A stretch of DNA of 36,916 nucleotides, taken from assembly GCA_016284045.1 (NCBI GenBank), contig JAEEOB010000051.1, forward strand, positions 1-36,916. The letters are read 5' to 3'. Within the stretch, counting starts at the first letter, position 1. The number at the start of each line of letters is the position of its first letter. Position numbers and translations under genes: made by a program. This DNA is from Bacteroidaceae bacterium. GTDB taxonomy: Bacteria; Bacteroidota; Bacteroidia; Bacteroidales; Bacteroidaceae. Below the pieces are notes generated by a model. The model was given only the letters and a program-made list of their open reading frames with translations. It was not told the DNA's origin and did not search any database. Of this stretch, positions 32,193 through 36,916 are shown in pieces.

Positions 32193-33968
32193 CTATTGCC
32201 CCGCCATGATGTTGATGACAGCAACAACATCGGAGATATCGACTTTTTTGTCACCATTCACGTCAGAGGCTGACCTAAAGTTTTCATTACCAGCCATGGT
32301 GTTAATAATCGCAACCACGTCGGAAATATTCACTTCATCGTCGCCGTTCACATCTCCTTCAAGCGAAACGATTGCCTCTCCCTCGAGCGTGGCGACACGT
32401 CCCACAAACAGCACCGACTGCTGCTTGCGGTTCTCTATCGTAAAGTAGAACGGACGGTCAACACGGAACTCCTTGTAGTCATCCGGGTCTGGTCCCGCAC
32501 AATCGGGCATCTCTATCACAGTCACTGCCGCAGCCTCAGTCCCTTCCTCATCCACAGATATTCTGCTCAGCTGGAACACTTTGTCTATTGCGCGGTTATG
32601 GTCTGCATACATTTTCGTAAAATCAGCCTTGTATTCGTCGAATGCGTCATTTATACCCATCTTCATCAACACGGATTTGAGGTTGTATTTACCGTTGAAA
32701 TCAAATTTCGGCATATAAACGGCATAAGGCTGGTGTTCCTGCTCGTATGCCTCGGTCATAGTCTGCTGCCAGTCGTCGCTGGTGAGTTCGGGAAGGGTGG
32801 TTCCCTCCACTGGCACAAACAGGGTCATGGAATAGTCCTTACGACCATAGAATAGGGTAAGCATCCGGAATTTGTCGTTGACCGCAGCGTGATACTCCGA
32901 CATAGAACACATCATGTCGGTCTTGACCGCTGACCCGTCACCGCAGTGAAACACGTCGGGCTTTGTCATGCCCGCATCAAACTGATCCGACCATGACCCC
33001 TTGAAGTATAGCGCGTTTGCGAGCACGACTGCAAGTTCATCTGACTGTGGCTCTTCATAGATTTTCGGAATCATGCCGTGCGTCTTGTCGTTCACCCACC
33101 GGTTGATTTCTCCGATGCCCTCCTCCGTGTCAAACTCCACGCTGCCGATGCCGCCGTCATAACTCGACTTCAGTATGTCGATGAAAGAGTCGTTGATCCT
33201 TACATCCGGGCGGTACCACACGGAATTGGCGATTTCGCATGTAGGATATGCCGCGTCGTAATATTTTCTTGCCTCCTCCTCGTCATTATCCACATACCAT
33301 TTCCAATCATTCGGGTCGAACGGCGGACGGGAGGTAATCGACGTTATCAGCGACTGGTTGAAGGCATTGATTTCCTCGTTGGAATAGCCGTAAGTGCCAA
33401 GTGCGGTCTGCATCTCCTTCAGTGTGTTGCCGTCCGCACCGTTCTGCACCATCGACAGCGCAATCTGTACCGACAACGGCGAGAAGCAGATGTTGTCGTC
33501 CGACTCCGGGTCTGCTGCCAGTTGGTTGAACATGTTGAACGAAGTCTGCTGATAGGCTTTCGGCAACACAGTCATACCATCATCTGAACTATACCACGTT
33601 CTCAGATAATAATTACCCTTCGTGTCTATTACATCCGAGTACATCCCGCAATCACCGTAAATTATTCCAAAAAATAATCTGTCATCGTAATCAAAAATAA
33701 CCGCTAAAGGCTCCTTGATTATTTCTGAAGTAATATTTTTTAGGGTTTTAAGTGAATCTAACGCTGTGTCAAAATCGTTGCCGATTTTTCCAATATACTC
33801 AAGTGTCTCGCCTGGATCTTCCTTAATTCTGATATTAGTTAGATCTGGCGTTTCGAACGAAGTCTGCAAATAGGCTTTCGGCGGCGGAACCTCTTCCTGC
33901 TGCGCCTGAGCTGACATCACTAAGCAGCCTGCCACATACATAATGACAAATAATGCTTTCGTTTTCAT
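32193..33968 (-). CDS. Secreted serpin with dockerin-like C-terminus
   Basis: The start at 33968 (MKTKALFVIMYVAGCLVMSA) gives a 591-residue preprotein with signal peptide cleavage near Ala22. The upstream Met at 34022 would precede the predicted transcript, so it is rejected. After a 110-residue N-terminal extension comes a full serpin domain (about 140-530), starting FNMFNQLAADPESDDNICFS. The hinge of the reactive loop is Glu474-Glu-Gly-Thr-Glu-Ala-Ala-Ala481. Standard numbering puts P1 at Cys490 in MPDCAG. VDRPFYFTIENR and VLFVGRV close the fold. The last 55 residues contain two dockerin-like calcium loops, DVNGDDEVNISDVVAIINTM and DVNGDKKVDISDVVAVINIM. It would inhibit proteases outside the cell, perhaps anchored by the dockerin-like module. 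No cohesin gene is in the window. Confidence 0.9.
   Translation of the reverse strand: MKTKALFVIMYVAGCLVMSAQAQQEEVPPPKAYLQTSFETPDLTNIRIKEDPGETLEYIGKIGNDFDTALDSLKTLKNITSEIIKEPLAVIFDYDDRLFFGIIYGDCGMYSDVIDTKGNYYLRTWYSSDDGMTVLPKAYQQTSFNMFNQLAADPESDDNICFSPLSVQIALSMVQNGADGNTLKEMQTALGTYGYSNEEINAFNQSLITSITSRPPFDPNDWKWYVDNDEEEARKYYDAAYPTCEIANSVWYRPDVRINDSFIDILKSSYDGGIGSVEFDTEEGIGEINRWVNDKTHGMIPKIYEEPQSDELAVVLANALYFKGSWSDQFDAGMTKPDVFHCGDGSAVKTDMMCSMSEYHAAVNDKFRMLTLFYGRKDYSMTLFVPVEGTTLPELTSDDWQQTMTEAYEQEHQPYAVYMPKFDFNGKYNLKSVLMKMGINDAFDEYKADFTKMYADHNRAIDKVFQLSRISVDEEGTEAAAVTVIEMPDCAGPDPDDYKEFRVDRPFYFTIENRKQQSVLFVGRVATLEGEAIVSLEGDVNGDDEVNISDVVAIINTMAGNENFRSASDVNGDKKVDISDVVAVINIMAGQ
33537..33564. repeat. 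Direct repeat copy 1 inside the serpin gene
   Basis: GAACGAAGTCTGCTGATAGG plus CTTTCGGC matches 33855-33882 at 26 of 28 positions. In the protein the repeat encodes PKAYQQTSF, immediately before the serpin domain. Confidence 0.85.
33855..33882. repeat. Direct repeat copy 2 inside the serpin gene
   Basis: GAACGAAGTCTGCAAATAGG plus CTTTCGGC, offset from copy 1 by exactly 318 bp (106 codons), so the frame is kept. It encodes PKAYLQTSF just after the signal peptide. The DNA between the copies is visibly more AT-rich than the rest of the gene. Confidence 0.85.
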
Positions 33969-34026
33969 CGAAGTATGTTTTTTAGTTAGTAATTCTATGT
34001 TTTTTGTTCCAAGAACATTCACAGTG

Positions 34027-34057
34027 CAAATTTACATTATTTTTGTCATTATTCCAA
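34027..34057 (-). promoter_or_regulatory. Promoter for the serpin gene
   Basis: On the minus strand TTG (34057-34055), 20 bp, TAAATTTG (34034-34027), which is an exact -7 box. Transcription would begin near 34020, supporting the ATG at 33968. Confidence 0.7.
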
Positions 34058-34220
34058 CACCTTATATTAATTTGTATATATGCTAAATATGTCTATTTCC
34101 ATCTTTCTGTCTGATATTTTGACAGTTACAAACAAATCCATTGTATATGGTTTTTAAGGGAAAGGATATCATTCAGTTTGTTTAAAAAATCCACAAGTTG
34201 AACAAATAATTATTCGGATG

Positions 34221-34258
34221 AAAAAGACGGATGAACCACCATTGATTCACCCGTCTTA
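34221..34258 (-). terminator. Terminator after frdB
   Basis: On the minus strand AGACGG-g-TGAA pairs with TTCA-t-CCGTCT (arms near 34246-34256 and 34225-34235, one internal mismatch) and is followed by five T (34225-34221). It ends the frd transcript 26 bp after the frdB stop. Confidence 0.75.
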
Positions 34259-34283
34259 AAATATCATTTAAACATCGGTCTGC

Positions 34284-35048
34284 TTAATCAGCAAGTTTTG
34301 CCTTGATGAACTCGCGGTTGAGGCGTGCGATATTGGAGATGGTCTCGCATTTAGGGCACACAGCCTCGCAAGCACGGGTGTTGGTGCAGTTACCAAAACC
34401 CAGTTCGTCCATCTTCGCAACCATTGCCTTTGCGCGCTTGGCAGCCTCCGGCTTGCCCTGTGGCAGGAGAGCCAGCTGGCTCACCTTCGAGCTGACGAAG
34501 AGCATGGCAGACCCGTTCTTACATGCAGCCACACAGGCACCGCATCCGATGCATGACGCGCAGTCCATAGCCGCGTCGGCATCCTGCTTAGGAATCAGGA
34601 TAGCGTTGGCATCCTGCGGTGCGCCGGTGCGCACACTCACATAGCCCCCCGCCTGCATGATTTTGTCGAACGCGTTGCGGTCAACCATACAGTCCTTGAT
34701 AACCGGGAAACCGGCAGAGCGCCACGGCTCGATGGTGATGGTGTCGCCAGAGTTGAACTTACGCATGTAGAGCTGGCAGGTTGTAGCCCCGCGCTCGCTC
34801 TTACCGTGCGGTGTTCCGTTGATATACAGCGAGCACATACCGCAGATACCCTCGCGGCAGTCGTGGTCAAACACGAACGGCTCCTTGCCTTCCTCAATCA
34901 GTTGCTCGTTCAGAATGTCGAGCATCTCAAGGAATGAGGTATCACCAGGGATATCCTTCATTACCTTTGTCTCAAAATGGCCCTTGTCCTTCGGACCGTT
35001 CTGCTTCCAGTATTTTACTGTGAATGATGTTAATACCTTTTCAGCCAT
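34284..35048 (-). CDS. frdB: Fumarate reductase/succinate dehydrogenase iron-sulfur subunit
   Basis: This 254-residue subunit carries electrons between the membrane quinone site and the FrdA flavin. The [2Fe-2S] ligands are Cys64, Cys69, Cys72 and Cys91 ([10 protein letters not shown]). The C-terminal ferredoxin domain has Cys163-x2-Cys166-x2-Cys169-x2-Cys172 with Cys176, plus Cys221, Cys227, Cys231 and Cys234, for the other two clusters. The sequence is of the single-cytochrome-b (Wolinella/Bacteroides) type. The gene starts 5 bp after the frdA stop. In anaerobic Bacteroidales this enzyme reduces fumarate to succinate as a terminal electron sink. It is the last gene of the operon. Confidence 0.94.
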   Translation of the reverse strand: MAEKVLTSFTVKYWKQNGPKDKGHFETKVMKDIPGDTSFLEMLDILNEQLIEEGKEPFVFDHDCREGICGMCSLYINGTPHGKSERGATTCQLYMRKFNSGDTITIEPWRSAGFPVIKDCMVDRNAFDKIMQAGGYVSVRTGAPQDANAILIPKQDADAAMDCASCIGCGACVAACKNGSAMLFVSSKVSQLALLPQGKPEAAKRAKAMVAKMDELGFGNCTNTRACEAVCPKCETISNIARLNREFIKAKLAD

Positions 35049-35053
35049 GGTGA

Positions 35054-36916
35054 TTAGTTTTTGTAGTTACGTGTCTGTACCTTGATTGCCTCATATTCCA
35101 GCGGCTCCTTGATAAGCACTGGTGCCTTGTCGTCGCTGCCCTGGTATTCCCAGCAGCCGACATAGAAGAAGTTCTTGTCGTCGCGCTTAGCCTCGCCTTC
35201 CTCCGTCTGATGCTCCTCACGGAAATGACCGCCGCATGACTCCTCGCGTGAGAGTGCGTCGTATGCCATGAGCTTACCCATCGTGATGAAGTCGTCGAGG
35301 TGGATAGCCTTGTCGAGCTCGATGTTCAGTCCCTCACGTGAGCCCGGGATGAAGAGGTTGGTGTCGAACTCCTTGCGCAGCTCGTCAATCAGCTTGATAC
35401 CTTTCTCTAGTCCCTCTTTCGTACGTCCCATGCCGATATACTCCCAGCAGATGTGACCCAGCTCCTTATGGATGGAATCCACACTGCGCTTGCCCTTGAT
35501 ATTCATCAGCTTTTGGATGCGGTCCTCAGTGGCTTTCTCCACCTCTGCGAACTCAGGCGCATCGGTTGAGATACGCGGCCAGATAGCCTGGTCGGCAAGG
35601 TAGTTCTGGATGGTGTAAGGCAGCACGAAATAACCGTCGGCAAGACCCTGCATGAGTGCAGACGCACCGAGGCGGTTGGCTCCGTGGTCGGAGAAGTTGC
35701 ACTCGCCGATGGCGAAGAGTCCGGGGATGGAAGTCTGCAGCTCGTAATCCACCCAGATACCGCCCATCGTGTAGTGGATAGCAGGGAAGATCATCATCGG
35801 GTTGTAGTAATCCACGCCGTCGCGGGTGATACGCTTCTCGCCCGGGTTCACATCGGTGATTTCCTCATACATGTCGAAAAGGTTGCCGTAGCGCTGACGA
35901 ATCACGTCGATTCCCAGCCGCTGAATGGACTCTGAGAAGTCGAGGAACACAGCCAGACCGGTGTTGTTCACTCCGAAGCCTTTGTCGCAGCGCTCTTTGG
36001 CAGCACGGCTCGCCACGTCGCGTGGTACGAGGTTACCGAATGCCGGATAGCGGCGCTCCAGATAGTAGTCGCGGTCTTCCTCTGGTATCTCATAGCCCTG
36101 CTTGGTGCCGGCCTGCAGCGCCTTAGCATCTTCGAGCTTCTTCGGCACCCAGATACGTCCGTCGTTACGCAGTGACTCTGACATCAGCGTAAGTTTTGAC
36201 TGCTTGTCGCCGTGAACCGGGATACATGTGGGGTGGATCTGCACATAGCAAGGATTTGCGAAGTACGCACCCTTGCGGTAGCATGACATGGCAGCCGACA
36301 CGTTGCATCCCATGGCGTTGGTAGAGAGGAAATAAGTGTTACCGTAACCTCCGGTGGCGATAACCACAGCGTTTGCTGAGAAGCGCTCCAGCTCACCAGT
36401 GACGAGGTTCTTGGCGATGATACCACGAGCACGACCGTCGATAATCACCACGTCGAGCATCTCATAGCGGGTGTAGAGCTTCACCTTGCCGGCATTCACC
36501 TGTGCGGAAAGTGCTGAATAAGCGCCGAGCAGGAGCTGCTGACCCGTCTGTCCTTTCGCATAGAATGTACGGCTCACCTGTGCGCCACCGAACGAACGGT
36601 TAGCAAGTAGGCCGCCATATTCACGTGCGAACGGCACGCCCTGTGCCACACACTGGTCGATGATGCTGTTGCTCACCTCAGCCAGACGATACACGTTAGC
36701 CTCACGAGCACGGTAGTCGCCACCCTTCACGGTGTCATAGAACAGACGATATACGGAGTCGCCGTCGTTCTGATAGTTCTTCGCCGCGTTGATACCACCC
36801 TGTGCGGCAATTGAGTGTGCACGGCGCGGAGAGTCCTGTATGCAGAAGTTGAGCACGTTGAAGCCCATCTCGCCGAGAGAGGCGGCAGCAGAAGCGCCTG
36901 CCAGACCGGTTCCCAC
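35054..36916 (-). CDS. frdA: Fumarate reductase/succinate dehydrogenase flavoprotein subunit (5' end missing)
   Basis: 620 residues are visible, with the N-terminus cut by the window edge. The FAD-binding loop [10 protein letters not shown] lies at the extreme start, so probably only about 30-40 residues are missing; the first codon (GTG, Val) is internal and not a start. [14 protein letters not shown] carries the histidine that binds FAD covalently (fragment residue 34). HPTCIP and the catalytic-site region, including [21 protein letters not shown], are intact. [14 protein letters not shown] fits the Bacteroides-type long FrdA. It is followed by frdB after 5 bp; the membrane cytochrome b subunit would lie upstream, beyond the window. 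Confidence 0.94.
   Translation of the reverse strand: MGTGLAGASAAASLGEMGFNVLNFCIQDSPRRAHSIAAQGGINAAKNYQNDGDSVYRLFYDTVKGGDYRAREANVYRLAEVSNSIIDQCVAQGVPFAREYGGLLANRSFGGAQVSRTFYAKGQTGQQLLLGAYSALSAQVNAGKVKLYTRYEMLDVVIIDGRARGIIAKNLVTGELERFSANAVVIATGGYGNTYFLSTNAMGCNVSAAMSCYRKGAYFANPCYVQIHPTCIPVHGDKQSKLTLMSESLRNDGRIWVPKKLEDAKALQAGTKQGYEIPEEDRDYYLERRYPAFGNLVPRDVASRAAKERCDKGFGVNNTGLAVFLDFSESIQRLGIDVIRQRYGNLFDMYEEITDVNPGEKRITRDGVDYYNPMMIFPAIHYTMGGIWVDYELQTSIPGLFAIGECNFSDHGANRLGASALMQGLADGYFVLPYTIQNYLADQAIWPRISTDAPEFAEVEKATEDRIQKLMNIKGKRSVDSIHKELGHICWEYIGMGRTKEGLEKGIKLIDELRKEFDTNLFIPGSREGLNIELDKAIHLDDFITMGKLMAYDALSREESCGGHFREEHQTEEGEAKRDDKNFFYVGCWEYQGSDDKAPVLIKEPLEYEAIKVQTRNYKN

Noticed and set aside
33969-34022. 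Upstream Met start for the serpin (18 extra residues)
   Set aside because: It lies at or before the predicted transcription start (about 34020) and would bury the signal peptide behind a charged extension.
36914-36916. GTG as the frdA start codon at the window edge
   Set aside because: The codon encodes the Val before the FAD-binding [10 protein letters not shown] loop, which in this family is preceded by more residues, so the gene simply runs out of the window.

Overview
The window looks like a chromosomal segment of a Bacteroidales bacterium, most likely a Prevotella-type organism (inference). The evidence is the Bacteroidetes promoter signature (TTTG, 19-20 bp, TAnnTTTG) in front of many genes, the near absence of Shine-Dalgarno sequences, and several Bacteroidetes-type genes: a fused MurF-alanine racemase, a GSCFA protein, DUF4230 proteins, a soluble-type FrdAB pair, and secreted glycosidases with a Prevotella-style C-terminal tail. 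Most of the window is housekeeping. No transposase, phage gene, CRISPR array, tRNA or rRNA was found.

Layout. Positions 1-1573 (minus strand) hold the first codons of a flavin reductase-like gene, then glutamate racemase (murI) behind a periplasmic OmpH/Skp chaperone. A 626 bp gap (1574-2199) carries an inverted-repeat element. Positions 2200-3836 (plus) are two overlapping DUF4230 membrane-anchored proteins. Positions 3846-9614 (minus) are a radical SAM protein and two secreted glycosidases (GH31, and GH43 with CBM6). An 826 bp gap (9615-10440) contains a convincing minus-strand small RNA. Positions 10441-12228 (plus) are a GH2 enzyme with the N-x-K signature of beta-glucuronidases.

Positions 12294-22773 (plus) are a core information-processing and Fe-S block. 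It starts with a strong promoter and a structured leader, then rimP-nusA-infB-cvpA, then sufB-sufC-sufD-sufS. hisS follows and ends at a 20 bp hairpin. Next come a DUF805 membrane protein, a GSCFA protein overlapping a MurF-Alr fusion (peptidoglycan synthesis), a 63-residue protein, a tandem promoter array driving a P-loop/CYTH-like protein, and tyrS. A shared terminator at 32100-32137 separates tyrS from a convergent secreted serpin that carries a dockerin-like C-terminus. The window ends with frdB and the 3' part of frdA (minus), which encode fumarate reductase/succinate dehydrogenase.

Functional themes: cell-wall precursor synthesis (murI supplies D-glutamate; MurF-Alr makes D-alanine and ligates D-Ala-D-Ala), Fe-S cluster assembly (Suf) that could supply the clusters of FrdB and the radical SAM enzyme, translation (RimP, NusA, IF-2, HisRS, TyrRS), and extracellular plant-glycan breakdown. 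I see no complete novel multi-gene system. The most unusual items are the small RNA with an exposed GGAGGA loop, the structured rimP leader, the serpin-dockerin protein with an insertion bounded by direct repeats, the P-loop/CYTH protein, and several families of intergenic repeats.
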